64,000 nt of DNA from Nakamurella endophytica. Lineage in GTDB: Bacteria; Actinomycetota; Actinomycetes; Mycobacteriales; Nakamurellaceae. The notes beneath the pieces were generated by a model. It saw nothing but the letters and a program-made list of their open reading frames with translations. It ran no database searches and was not told where the DNA came from. The stretch covers positions 32,291-96,290 of the forward strand of contig NZ_BMNA01000013.1 in the NCBI RefSeq assembly GCF_014646215.1. The letters run 5' to 3'. The position numbers and the translations under genes were made by a program. Of the stretch, positions 6,859 through 15,190 are shown in pieces. Positions within the stretch are counted from its first letter, which is position 1; each line of letters begins with the position of its first letter.

Positions 6859-7925
6859 GCACCGCACGCTCCCGTGGCCGCGGCACCCGCCACCGCGTCC
6901 TGCGGGTCCTGGCGGCCGGGGAGGCCGGCGTCATCCTGGCGCTGGTCATCCTGTGCGTGACGTTCCAGCTGATCCAGCCGGCCTTCGGGTCCGCGGCCGA
7001 CGTCCGGGCCATCCTCTCCGCCCTGTCCTACCTCGGCATCATCTCCGTCGGCCAGATCATCCTGCTGATCGGCGGGGAGTTCGACCTGTCGGTGGGCTCC
7101 ACGGCCGGTCTGAGCGCCATCGTCGCCGCCGATCTGATGGCGCACCACGACATCCCGGTCGCCGTGGCCGTGCTCGGCGGGCTGCTGGTCGGCGCGCTCA
7201 TCGGGCTGGTGAACGGCGTCGTCGTCGTCCGGCTGCGCATCCCCGCCTTCATCGCCACCCTCGGCATGCTGTTCGTCGCCCAGGGCGCGACCCAGGTCAT
7301 CACCGACGGTCAGCCGATCTATCCCCTGCCGCAGGTCGTCTCGGACATCGGCCAGGCCACGCCGCTGTTCGGGCTCGGTTGGTCGTTCGCCTTCTTCGTC
7401 GTCGTGGCGATCCTCGGCGACCTGTTCCTGAGGGTCACCGTGCCGGGCCGGACGATGTACGCGGTCGGCGGCAACCCGGTGGTCGCCCGGCTGTCCGGGG
7501 TGCGGGTCGAGCGGTACAAGATCGGCGCCTTCGTGCTCTCGGGGACGCTCGCCGCCGCCGGCGGACTGTTCCTGATGGGCAACCTCGGCTCCGGCACCAC
7601 CTCGATCGGCCAGGGGTGGGAGCTGCTGGTGATCGCCGGTGTTGTCGTCGGCGGCGTCAGCCTCTTCGGTGGCGTCGGTTCGGTCGTCGGTGGCGCCGTC
7701 GGCATGTTGCTCCTGCAGGTCGTCCAAAGCGGCCTGGTGGTCGTGGGTATCAGCCCCAACTGGCAGACCATCGCCGTCGGTTCGATCATGGTCCTGGCCG
7801 TCGGGCTCGACGTGTGGCGACGGCGGCTCCCCGACACCGAGCCCACGGAGCAACCCACGGCCACCGCGGCCGCTTCCGCACCCGCCCCCGAAGCAGCCGA
7901 CCGAGCGGCGACCGGCGAGACCTGA
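6855..7925 (+). CDS. sugar ABC transporter permease, ribose (RbsC) type
   Basis: 356 residues. GTG at 6855 overlaps the SDR stop; GGAGGT at 6841-6846 is 8 bp before it. This is the BPD_transp_2 fold with about 8-10 membrane helices; the family signature is seen in GGEFDLSVGSTAGLSA and in VNGVVVVRLRIPAFIATLG, with SLFGGVGSVVGGAVGMLLLQ near the end. The last 45 residues are a Pro/Ala/Thr-rich cytoplasmic tail. It forms the channel of the importer with the binding protein (8021) and double ATPase (9262). Confidence 0.92.
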   Translation: MSTARSRGRGTRHRVLRVLAAGEAGVILALVILCVTFQLIQPAFGSAADVRAILSALSYLGIISVGQIILLIGGEFDLSVGSTAGLSAIVAADLMAHHDIPVAVAVLGGLLVGALIGLVNGVVVVRLRIPAFIATLGMLFVAQGATQVITDGQPIYPLPQVVSDIGQATPLFGLGWSFAFFVVVAILGDLFLRVTVPGRTMYAVGGNPVVARLSGVRVERYKIGAFVLSGTLAAAGGLFLMGNLGSGTTSIGQGWELLVIAGVVVGGVSLFGGVGSVVGGAVGMLLLQVVQSGLVVVGISPNWQTIAVGSIMVLAVGLDVWRRRLPDTEPTEQPTATAAASAPAPEAADRAATGET

Positions 7926-8020
7926 CCGTCCCGCCCGTCGCAGCACGACGGACGGCGCTCCACCCCCATCTGTGCCCATCGCTGTGATCCCGCGTGTCCT
8001 GTCCAGAGGAGGACAAAGCA

Positions 8021-9169
8021 ATGAAGCTCTGTATCGCAGGTCCGTTGGCAGCGGCGGCCGCCGTCGTCGTGCTCGCCGGGTGCGGCTCGAGCACCGCCTC
8101 GTCGGGAGCGTCGAGCTCCGCGTCCTCGGCGTCCTCGGCGTCCTCGGCGTCGTCGACGACGTCGGAGGTGGCCACCTCCGGCTCGACCGCGTCGGCGACC
8201 GGCGGGAGCTCGGCCGCCACGGCCTCCGGCGGCGGCGGCGGCGGATCAGCGGCGTCGTCCGGCAGCGACACGGCCACGGCCTCCGGCAAGCCCGTGTCGA
8301 TCCTCTGGGTGCAACCGCTGTTCACCCACCCCGTGCACAAGATCATGCAGGCCGGCTTCACCGACGCCTGCAACCAGCGTCACTACACCTGCACGCTGGT
8401 CGGCAATCCCAGTGCCACCAACTACGACATCTCCGCGACCGTCGCCCTGGCCGAGGCGGCGATGGTCAAGACCAAGTTCGACGCGATCGCGGTGTACGAC
8501 GCGGATCCCGGCATCGACAGCTTCATCGCCAAGCTCGGCAAGGACGGCTACCCGGTGGTGACCTGGCACGTCATCCCGCCGGAGGGGTCGGTGCCCGGCC
8601 TGAAGGCCGCGGCGGCTGAAGACATCCCGACCGCCGGCGCAAATGCCGCGGACGCCATCGGCGCCAAGATCAACGGCACCGGCACGGTGGCGGTCAGCGA
8701 GGGCAGCTCGAACACGGCCGAGAACTTGATGGCCAAGTCCTTCACCGACGAGATGAAGAAGAAGTACCCGAACGTCAAGGTGCTGGACCCGGTGCTGGAA
8801 GGCTTCGACCCGGCCGCCGCGCAGGCCAAGGCGGTCGGCGTGATCCAGGCGAACCCGGACGTGGTGGCGGCCTTCTCGACGACCGGCGGCGGACCGGCCA
8901 CCTGGGCCGGCGCGCAACGGACGGCCGGCAAGAACCTGTCGATCATCGGCATGGACTACACCCGCCAGAACCTCGACCTGGTCAAGGCCGGTCAGGTCTA
9001 CGGGCTGGTCGCCCAACCGCTGTTCGCGGAGGCGCAGAAGGACGTCGAGCTGGCGGGCGCGCTGGCCGACGGGCAGTCCGTGCCCTACGCCAACGTGCTC
9101 CCGTCCCCAGTGATCACCAAGGACGGCCTGGCCCCGTACTACGAGATCCTCGACAAGGCCGGCGTCTGA
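8021..9169 (+). CDS. sugar ABC transporter substrate-binding lipoprotein (RbsB-like)
   Basis: 382 residues from the ATG preceded by AGAGGAGGA. A signal peptide ends in lipobox VLAGC (Cys about 21), followed by about 60 residues of Ser/Ala/Gly linker with repeated SSA units. The body is the periplasmic-binding-protein type 1 fold (Peripla_BP_4): an opening strand VSILWVQPLFTHPVHKIMQ, YDADPGIDSFIAKLG, and a second lobe with FSTTGGGPATWAGAQ and SIIGMDYTR. It captures the substrate for the RbsC/RbsA proteins on either side. The ligand cannot be read from the sequence. Confidence 0.92.
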   Translation: MKLCIAGPLAAAAAVVVLAGCGSSTASSGASSSASSASSASSASSTTSEVATSGSTASATGGSSAATASGGGGGGSAASSGSDTATASGKPVSILWVQPLFTHPVHKIMQAGFTDACNQRHYTCTLVGNPSATNYDISATVALAEAAMVKTKFDAIAVYDADPGIDSFIAKLGKDGYPVVTWHVIPPEGSVPGLKAAAAEDIPTAGANAADAIGAKINGTGTVAVSEGSSNTAENLMAKSFTDEMKKKYPNVKVLDPVLEGFDPAAAQAKAVGVIQANPDVVAAFSTTGGGPATWAGAQRTAGKNLSIIGMDYTRQNLDLVKAGQVYGLVAQPLFAEAQKDVELAGALADGQSVPYANVLPSPVITKDGLAPYYEILDKAGV

Positions 9170-9172
9170 CCG

Positions 9173-9208
9173 GGTCCGGGACGGGCCCGGCCGGGTCCGT
9201 CCCGGGCC
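9173..9208 (+). terminator. intra-operon hairpin between binding protein and ATPase genes
   Basis: GGTCCGGGACGG (9173-9184) pairs with CCGTCCCGGGCC (9197-9208) over 12 positions with one G-U pair and a 12-nt loop, right after the binding-protein stop. It probably protects the upstream mRNA end or reduces read-through, giving more binding protein than ATPase, rather than ending the operon. Confidence 0.55.
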
Positions 9209-9261
9209 CTTGATCCGCAGTACCGAGCGCCGATGCGCACCGATGCGAGAAAGGAGGGGTG

Positions 9262-10794
9262 ATGACCGACCGTCCGGCGCTGCGGGTGACCGACGTCGTG
9301 AAGTCGTTCGGATCCACCACCGTCCTCAAGGGCGTCTCGCTGGAGCTGGAGCCAGGGTCCATCCACGGTCTGCTGGGTCAGAACGGCGCCGGCAAGTCGA
9401 CGCTGGTCAAGATCATGACCGGCGTCCACGGTGCCGGCAGTTTCACCGGTGTGGTGCAGGTCGACGGCTCGACGGTACAGCTGACCCGCCCGCAGGATGC
9501 CCGACAGCTGGGCATCGGGTACGTCCCGCAGGAGATCGACGTGGTCGAACACCTGACGGTGACCGAGAACGTGCTGGTCGGTGATCTCGGCAGCGGGCTC
9601 CGCTTCGACCGTCGGGCCGCCGACCGGCGATGCCGGACGCTGCTCGACCAGCTGGGCATGACCATCGCGCCCCGCACCCGGGTGTCGGTGCTGTCGGCCG
9701 CCCAACGGCAACTCCTGATGATCGCCAGGGCGCTCGCCCTGACGCCGAAGGTGCTCATCCTCGACGAGCCGACCACGTCCTTGACGGACACCGAGGCCGT
9801 GGCGCTCGGGCACATCCTGCGCCGGCTCGCCGCGACCGGCCTCGGCATCCTGTACATCACGCACCGGGTGCGTGAGGTGCTCGATCTCTGCGACGGGGCC
9901 ACCGTGCTGCGCGACGGGCGCGTGGTGGAACAACTCTCGCGCAGCGACCTGACCGCCGACCGGATCGTCACCGCCATGGCCGGCCGCCAGGTCAGGGACC
10001 TGTTCCCGGGCCGCCGGTATCCGGGCGGCCGTACGGCACTGTCCGTCCGCAACCTCGGCGTCCGCCCCGCGCGCGGGTCGTCCGCCCGGGTCGAGGACGT
10101 CTCCTTCGACGTCCACCAGGGCGAGATCCTCGGCATCGCCGGGCTCCTGGGCGCCGGCCGGAGCGAGCTGCTCGCCGGCGTCTTCGGGGCCGTGCCGCGC
10201 ACCGGCACCGTGACGGTGGGCGGCCGGGAGGTGCGGCCGGGCCATCCGCGGCACGCGAGGTCTGCGGGCATCGGCATGCTCACCGAGGAGCGCAAGCGGA
10301 CCGGCCTGCTGTTCAACATGTCGGCACTGCGCAACATCACCATCGGGTCGCTCGGGTCGGTCTCGCACCGCGGCTTCCTCGACTTCGCCGGAGAGCGCCG
10401 GGTGGGTCGGCGGGTCATCGGCGACCTGGAGGTCAAGACCCCGGGCATCCACAGCAGCGTCGAGCACCTCAGCGGCGGGAACCAGCAGAAGCTGTTGATC
10501 GGCCGGACGCTGCTGCCCGAGCCGTCGGTCATCCTGCTCGACGAACCCACCAAGGGCGTGGACGTCGGCACCCGGGCGCAGATCTACCGACTGGTCAACA
10601 CCCTCGCCGAGCGCGGCGCCGCTCTCGTCGTCGTCTCCAGCGAGCTGGACGAGCTGCTGGGCATGTGCGACCGCTTCCTGGTCCTGGCGGCCGGTCGGCT
10701 GGTGGACGAGTTCACCAAGGGCGACGGCAGCGAGCAACGCATCCTCGCCTCCATCGCCCGGGTGACCCCGGCCGACGAAGCGATCACCACGTGA
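9262..10794 (+). CDS. sugar ABC transporter ATP-binding protein, RbsA/MglA type
   Basis: About 510 residues with two tandem ABC domains, the normal form for ribose-class importers. ATG at 9262 follows AAAGGAGG (9250-9257); a GTG at 9259 is too close. N-domain: Walker A GQNGAGKST, Q-loop in YVPQEIDVVEH, a degenerate signature VLSAAQRQLL, Walker B VLILDEPTTSL, switch His in ITHR. C-domain: a degenerate Walker A in GLLGAGRSE, TEERKRTGL, signature LSGGNQQKLLIGR, Walker B VILLDEPTKGVDVG. Both features are usual in RbsA. It powers uptake with 6855 and 8021, and the next gene overlaps its stop. Confidence 0.93.
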   Translation: MTDRPALRVTDVVKSFGSTTVLKGVSLELEPGSIHGLLGQNGAGKSTLVKIMTGVHGAGSFTGVVQVDGSTVQLTRPQDARQLGIGYVPQEIDVVEHLTVTENVLVGDLGSGLRFDRRAADRRCRTLLDQLGMTIAPRTRVSVLSAAQRQLLMIARALALTPKVLILDEPTTSLTDTEAVALGHILRRLAATGLGILYITHRVREVLDLCDGATVLRDGRVVEQLSRSDLTADRIVTAMAGRQVRDLFPGRRYPGGRTALSVRNLGVRPARGSSARVEDVSFDVHQGEILGIAGLLGAGRSELLAGVFGAVPRTGTVTVGGREVRPGHPRHARSAGIGMLTEERKRTGLLFNMSALRNITIGSLGSVSHRGFLDFAGERRVGRRVIGDLEVKTPGIHSSVEHLSGGNQQKLLIGRTLLPEPSVILLDEPTKGVDVGTRAQIYRLVNTLAERGAALVVVSSELDELLGMCDRFLVLAAGRLVDEFTKGDGSEQRILASIARVTPADEAITT

Positions 10795-11531
10795 GCCGGC
10801 CGCACGTCCTGGTCACCGGCGCAGCCACCGGCATCGGCGCAGCGGTGACGCGCACCCTGGTCGGTCGTGGGACCACCGTCACCGGTGTCGGCCTGGACGC
10901 CGCCGACGGGCACCGCCTGGCGGCGGAACTGGGCGGCGCGCTGGACTACATCGAGTGCGACGTGACGGACGAGGGCTCCGTCGGGGCCGCCGTCGCCACC
11001 CTCGACCAGCTCGACGGCGTCGTCGCCTGCGCCGGCATCTATCCCCCGGACCGCCGCCTGGAGGACGTGTCGCTGCAGGACTTCCGCCGGGTGCTCGACG
11101 TGAACCTGGTGGGCGCGTTCCTGACGCTGCGGGCCACCCTGCCCCTCGTCCGCGCCGCCGGCGGCGGTGCCGTGGTGACCGTCTCGTCGGTGCACGCCGT
11201 GGCGGGCGCACCCGGACAGGGCGCCTACGCCGCGAGCAAGGCCGGCATCGCGGGTCTCACCCGCCAGGTCGCCGTCGACTACGCACGCGACCGCATCCGG
11301 GCCAATGCCGTCCTGGTGGGATCGGTGGACACCCGGATCACCCGGGACGCCCTGGCTGCGGCCGGCTCCCCGGATGCGTTGGGACTGACCGACGACCTCA
11401 CCCGGCTGGGCCGGATCGCCGCTGCCGACGAGGTCGCCGAGGTGGTCGCCTTCCTGCTCGAGGCGCGGTCGTCCTTCGTGACCGGCGCCGCCCTGCTCGC
11501 CGACGGCGGCCTGACCGCCCGGATCCTCTGA
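10791..11531 (+). CDS. SDR family NAD(P)-dependent oxidoreductase (second in operon)
   Basis: 246 residues, GTG overlapping the ATPase stop. Cofactor motif TGAATGIG at about 8-15, CAG in VACAGIY, active-site VSSVHAV, YAASK (Tyr146, Lys150), and an FVTGAALLADGG C-terminus. Two different SDRs in one kinase-free operon fit a scheme with one oxidation of the free sugar and one of a later keto-acid, as in oxidative L-fucose or L-rhamnose degradation. That assignment is inference; the enzyme class is clear. Confidence 0.87.
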   Translation: MSRPHVLVTGAATGIGAAVTRTLVGRGTTVTGVGLDAADGHRLAAELGGALDYIECDVTDEGSVGAAVATLDQLDGVVACAGIYPPDRRLEDVSLQDFRRVLDVNLVGAFLTLRATLPLVRAAGGGAVVTVSSVHAVAGAPGQGAYAASKAGIAGLTRQVAVDYARDRIRANAVLVGSVDTRITRDALAAAGSPDALGLTDDLTRLGRIAAADEVAEVVAFLLEARSSFVTGAALLADGGLTARIL

Positions 11532-11546
11532 GCCGAGGAGTGGACA

Positions 11547-12305
11547 GTGTCCGACCTCTTGTCACCCACGCTGCACTGGCTGGGCCAGGCTGGTTTCGCC
11601 CTTCGCTCGGGGGAGACCTGCGTGCTGTTCGACCCGTACCTGAGCGACCTGTGCCTGCGCGTCCACGGTCTGCACCGGACGGTCGAGGCGCCGGTCCGTC
11701 CGGCACAGCTCGGCGCCGACCTGGTACTGGTCTCGCACTGGCACGAGGACCACCTCGACCTGGACTCGGCCGCGGAGTTCGTGGCGGCCGGTGCCCGGTA
11801 CCTCGTCCCGCCGTCGTGCGCAGCGCGGCTGATCGGCGCCGGCATCGATCCCGCCGCGGTAGGGGCGATCCGTGCCGGGGAAAGCGTGCGTCACGGCGAC
11901 GTTTCGGTGATCGCCGTGCCGGCCCGGCATGCCGTGCCGGGCTTCCTGACCGAGGACGCCGTCGGGTTCCTCGTCGACCTGGCCGGCACCCGCACCTATC
12001 ACAGCGGCGACACGGACTACGACCGGTCGGTGGTCGCCGCCGCCGGTGGCGAGCCGATCGATGTCGCGCTGCTGTGCGTGAACGGTACGGGCGGCAACAT
12101 GAACGCCTGGGAGGCTGCTGCCCTCGCCGCCCAGCTGGCACCGCGACGAGCCGTACCGATGCACTTCGGCATGTGGTCCGCGAGCGCGTACGGGCCGGGG
12201 TCGACGCTGGACCCGGAAGTGTTCGCGGACCTCTACCGGCGGCTGCGGCCGGGCGCCGACGTCGTGGTCCCCCGTCTCGGGCACGAGTTCGCGGTGCGCG
12301 GATGA
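11547..12305 (+). CDS. metallo-beta-lactamase fold hydrolase, UlaG-like
   Basis: 252 residues from a GTG 6 bp after GAGGAG (11535-11540). The MBL metal motif is SHWHEDHLDLD, with further ligand regions in PARHAVPGF and YHSGDTDYD; GGNMNAWEAA and PMHFGMW resemble UlaG (L-ascorbate-6-phosphate lactonase) proteins. A hydrolysis of a sugar lactone would fit the operon: the SDR product of an aldose is a lactone. There is no phosphotransferase or kinase here, so an unphosphorylated lactone is more likely than ascorbate-6-phosphate. Cytoplasmic, no signal peptide. Specificity uncertain. Confidence 0.8.
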   Translation: MSDLLSPTLHWLGQAGFALRSGETCVLFDPYLSDLCLRVHGLHRTVEAPVRPAQLGADLVLVSHWHEDHLDLDSAAEFVAAGARYLVPPSCAARLIGAGIDPAAVGAIRAGESVRHGDVSVIAVPARHAVPGFLTEDAVGFLVDLAGTRTYHSGDTDYDRSVVAAAGGEPIDVALLCVNGTGGNMNAWEAAALAAQLAPRRAVPMHFGMWSASAYGPGSTLDPEVFADLYRRLRPGADVVVPRLGHEFAVRG

Positions 12306-13195
12306 CTCCCGACGGCACCGCGACGGTGCTCGACAACGGCCGGTTGCGCGTCGAGGTCGCCCGCACCGGAGCGCGGATCACCGACGTCCGGGATCCCGAG
12401 GGGACGCACTGGCTGGTCCGGACGGACCGCCACGAGCCCGATCTCGAGGAGTTGCCGCCCGACCGGATCCGGTTCACCGCCGGCACCCGGGGCGGCTGGG
12501 ACGAATGCCTGCCGTCCGTCGCCGCCACCCCGGTCACCGCGGACCACGGCGACTTCTGGTTCCGGCCATGGACGCGGCTCGAGGCGGGCCCCACCGCCGC
12601 CACCTGGACCTGCGCACCGGACGGTCATCCGCTGCGGGCGAGGAAGACCGTCCGTCTCGCACCCGACCGCGCCGCGGTCCGCGTCGACGTCGAGGTGCAT
12701 CACGGCGGCGGCGCACCGACCCCGGTGCTCTACAGCGCCCACCCGCTGTGGCGGTGGCCGGCGACGGCACGGATCGGACTCCGCGACGGCAGCGACGTCC
12801 GCGGCGCGTTCGGGGACCGGTGGACGCCGGACACCTCGGGTCGGTGGCCCCGGCTGGGCGGTGCGGACCTGAGTCGTGTCGACCGGACCGGCCCACCGGA
12901 GAACTTCAAGGTCTTCGTGCGCTGGGGCGGCTGCGCCACGCTGACCTTCGACGGCCTCGGCCGCGAGGTGGTCGTTCGGCGCGTCGGCGGACCGCTGGAG
13001 TGGCTGGGCATATGCGTCAACCGGGACGCGTGGCCCGCCGACGGGCCCGGTGACCCGTGGATCGCCCTGGAACCCACCACCGCGCCGACCGACTCGGTGG
13101 ACGACGCCGTGCGGGCGGGGACGGCAGCCGTACTGGCGGCGGGCGAGACGCTGCAGTGGTCGACCGAGACCGAGATCCGGGAGGTGGGCGGGTGA
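12302..13195 (+). CDS. galactose-mutarotase-like fold protein
   Basis: 297 residues, ATG overlapping the previous stop (ATGA). The sequence reads as a beta-sandwich of the aldose-1-epimerase/galactose-mutarotase-like superfamily: an N-terminal NGRLRVEVARTGARITDVRD, GGWDECLPSV (like the GGxxxxxP region of mutarotases), VLYSAHPLWRWP holding a His in the expected catalytic area, and WLGICVNRDAWP with WIALEPTTAPTDS near the end, a typical C-terminal sugar-binding Glu region. It may catalyse anomer interconversion or bind the sugar before oxidation. Catalytic residues are not proven, hence a fold-level call. Confidence 0.65.
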   Translation: MTPDGTATVLDNGRLRVEVARTGARITDVRDPEGTHWLVRTDRHEPDLEELPPDRIRFTAGTRGGWDECLPSVAATPVTADHGDFWFRPWTRLEAGPTAATWTCAPDGHPLRARKTVRLAPDRAAVRVDVEVHHGGGAPTPVLYSAHPLWRWPATARIGLRDGSDVRGAFGDRWTPDTSGRWPRLGGADLSRVDRTGPPENFKVFVRWGGCATLTFDGLGREVVVRRVGGPLEWLGICVNRDAWPADGPGDPWIALEPTTAPTDSVDDAVRAGTAAVLAAGETLQWSTETEIREVGG

Positions 13196-14163
13196 ACGCC
13201 GACGTGCTGTGGGCCGACGCCGACCGGTTCCCGCCGTCGGACGACGACGTGCGCCGCGTCCGCGAGGCCGGGTTCGGCTTCGTCCCGGTCGACGGCCACG
13301 AGGTGGCCACGTTCCGCCGCTGCGGGCGGGACGCGGAGGCGGTCGTCGCCTGGGGCGGCCGGTACGACGCAGCGGTCTTCGACGAGCTGCCCCGGTTGCG
13401 GGTGCTGGCCCGCTGCGGCGCCGGCTACGACAACCTGGACCTGGCCGAGCTGGCGGCCCGGCACGTGGTCGCCACCTACGTACCGGGCGGCTCCGACGAC
13501 GAGGTCGCCGAGCACACCATCGGCCTGCTGTTCGCCGTGGCCCGCAAGGTCGTCGCCAGCGACCGTGCGGTGCGGACCGGAGCGTGGCCCAGTAGCAGGG
13601 ACCTGGCACCGATGGCGCGGGTGCGCGGGTCACGGCTGGGGCTCATCGGCCTGGGCCGGATCGCCAGAGCCGTGGCCTGGCGCGCCCGCGCCCTGGGCAT
13701 GCAGGTCGCCGCGGTCGACCCGTTCCAGGATGCGGAGGTGTTCGAGACCGCCGGCGTACAGCGGCATTCGGACCTGCCGAGCCTGCTCGAGTGGTCGGAC
13801 TGGGTGTCGCTGCACGTGCCTGGCGTCCCGGGCGGACCACCGGTGCTGGGCGCCGCGGAGCTGGCCGCACTGCGGCCCGGCGCCGTCCTGATCAACACCG
13901 CACGCGGGTCGCTGGTCGACACCGGGGCGCTGGTCGGCGCGCTGCGCTCCGGGCGGCTGGGCGCGGCCGCCCTGGACGTCGCGGATCCCGAACCGTTGCC
14001 ACCGGACCACCCGCTCCTGCAGTTCGACCAGGTCGTCGTCACACCGCATTCGGCGGCGTTCAGCGTCCCGGCGCTGGCCGGCATCCGCCGGCAGGCGCTG
14101 GACAACGCCCTCGCCGTCCTCACCGGACACCCGCCGCTCACACCGATACCCGCCGAGGACTGA
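13192..14163 (+). CDS. D-isomer specific 2-hydroxyacid dehydrogenase
   Basis: 323 residues, GTG overlapping the mutarotase-like stop. The Rossmann motif GLIGLGRIARAVAWRARALG lies at about 146-165. Catalytic residues of the family are visible: Arg in NTARGSLVD, Glu in DVADPEPLPPDHPL, His in VVTPHSA. Such enzymes interconvert 2-hydroxy acids and 2-oxo acids with NAD(P). In this operon it could oxidise the hydroxyacid (glycolate/lactate-like) set free by the FAH-family hydrolase, or reduce an oxo acid. Direct link to the E1 gene that follows 1 bp later suggests that a 2-oxo acid is shared. Confidence 0.87.
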   Translation: MNADVLWADADRFPPSDDDVRRVREAGFGFVPVDGHEVATFRRCGRDAEAVVAWGGRYDAAVFDELPRLRVLARCGAGYDNLDLAELAARHVVATYVPGGSDDEVAEHTIGLLFAVARKVVASDRAVRTGAWPSSRDLAPMARVRGSRLGLIGLGRIARAVAWRARALGMQVAAVDPFQDAEVFETAGVQRHSDLPSLLEWSDWVSLHVPGVPGGPPVLGAAELAALRPGAVLINTARGSLVDTGALVGALRSGRLGAAALDVADPEPLPPDHPLLQFDQVVVTPHSAAFSVPALAGIRRQALDNALAVLTGHPPLTPIPAED

Positions 14164-14164
14164 A

Positions 14165-15190
14165 GTGGACACCACCGAACTGATCCGCGCCTACCAGACC
14201 ATGCGCACCATCCGGCTGTTCGAGGAGACGGTGGTGACCCTGGTCAACGCCAACGAGATCCCGGGCGTCACCCACGAGTACATCGGCCAGGAGGCCGTGG
14301 CCACCGGGATGTGCGCCGCGCTCGGCCCGGACGACGTGCTGACCTCCACCCACCGCGGGCACGGGCACATCATCGGCAGGGGCGCCGACCCCGGGCGGAT
14401 GTTCGCCGAACTCATGGCCAGGGTCGACGGTCTCAACCACGGCCGAGGGGGATCGATGCACGCAGCCGACGTGTCGCTGGGCATCTACGGCGCCAACGGC
14501 ATCGTCGGCGCGGGCGCCCCGTTCGCCGCGGGCGCCGCCTGGGCCTCCGGTGCCCCCGGCGCCGCCGGTGAGCCGACCACGGACCGGCGGGTGCGCCGGG
14601 TGTCGGTGGCCTTCTTCGGTGACGGTGCGATCAACCAGGGCGTGTTGCTGGAGACCTTCAACCTGGCGGCCGCCTGGGAGCTGCCGATGGTCTTCTGCTG
14701 CGAGAACAACGGGTACGCGGTCACCACCCCGGCCGCCGCCTCCGCAAAGGTCACCCCCTCGGAGCGGGCGACCGGGTTCGGCCTCGCCGTCCGCGAGGTC
14801 GACGGCATGGACGTCGAGGCCGTGTACGAGGCGGCGCAGTGGGCGGTCGACCACGCCCGGTCCGGACGCGGTCCGGTGTTCCTGGACTGCCGGTGCTACC
14901 GGTTCGTCGGGCACAACACCGGCGAGCACATGCTGGGGCTGCAGTACCGGACCCACGACGAGATCGAACTGTGGCGCGGCCGGGACCCGATCACCGCCGT
15001 CGCCGACCGGCTGCGCGGGCACGGACTCGCGGACGCCGACCTCGCGCGCCTGGACGACGAGGTCCAGCAGCACATCGACGCGGCGGTGACCTTCGCCCGC
15101 GCGTCCGCCTCCCCGGAGCCCGCCACCGCCATGGACTACATGTACGCCACCCCGACCCTGACGACTGCTACCCGATGGGGACACCGATGA
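14165..15190 (+). CDS. thiamine-diphosphate dehydrogenase E1, alpha subunit
   Basis: 341 residues, the size of PdhA/AcoA alpha subunits. The ThDP motif runs from FFGDGAINQG to CCENNGYAVTT (GDG-x-NN); RGHGHIIGRG, GRGGSMHAAD and the phospho-loop region YRFVGHN are also typical. It forms an alpha2-beta2 E1 with the next gene. The GTG at 14165 is 1 bp after the previous stop. E1 enzymes decarboxylate a 2-oxo acid (or acetoin in AcoAB) and pass the acyl group to a lipoyl domain. The substrate is unknown; closeness to the acetoin/2-oxoacid group is by general resemblance only. Confidence 0.88.
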   Translation: MDTTELIRAYQTMRTIRLFEETVVTLVNANEIPGVTHEYIGQEAVATGMCAALGPDDVLTSTHRGHGHIIGRGADPGRMFAELMARVDGLNHGRGGSMHAADVSLGIYGANGIVGAGAPFAAGAAWASGAPGAAGEPTTDRRVRRVSVAFFGDGAINQGVLLETFNLAAAWELPMVFCCENNGYAVTTPAAASAKVTPSERATGFGLAVREVDGMDVEAVYEAAQWAVDHARSGRGPVFLDCRCYRFVGHNTGEHMLGLQYRTHDEIELWRGRDPITAVADRLRGHGLADADLARLDDEVQQHIDAAVTFARASASPEPATAMDYMYATPTLTTATRWGHR

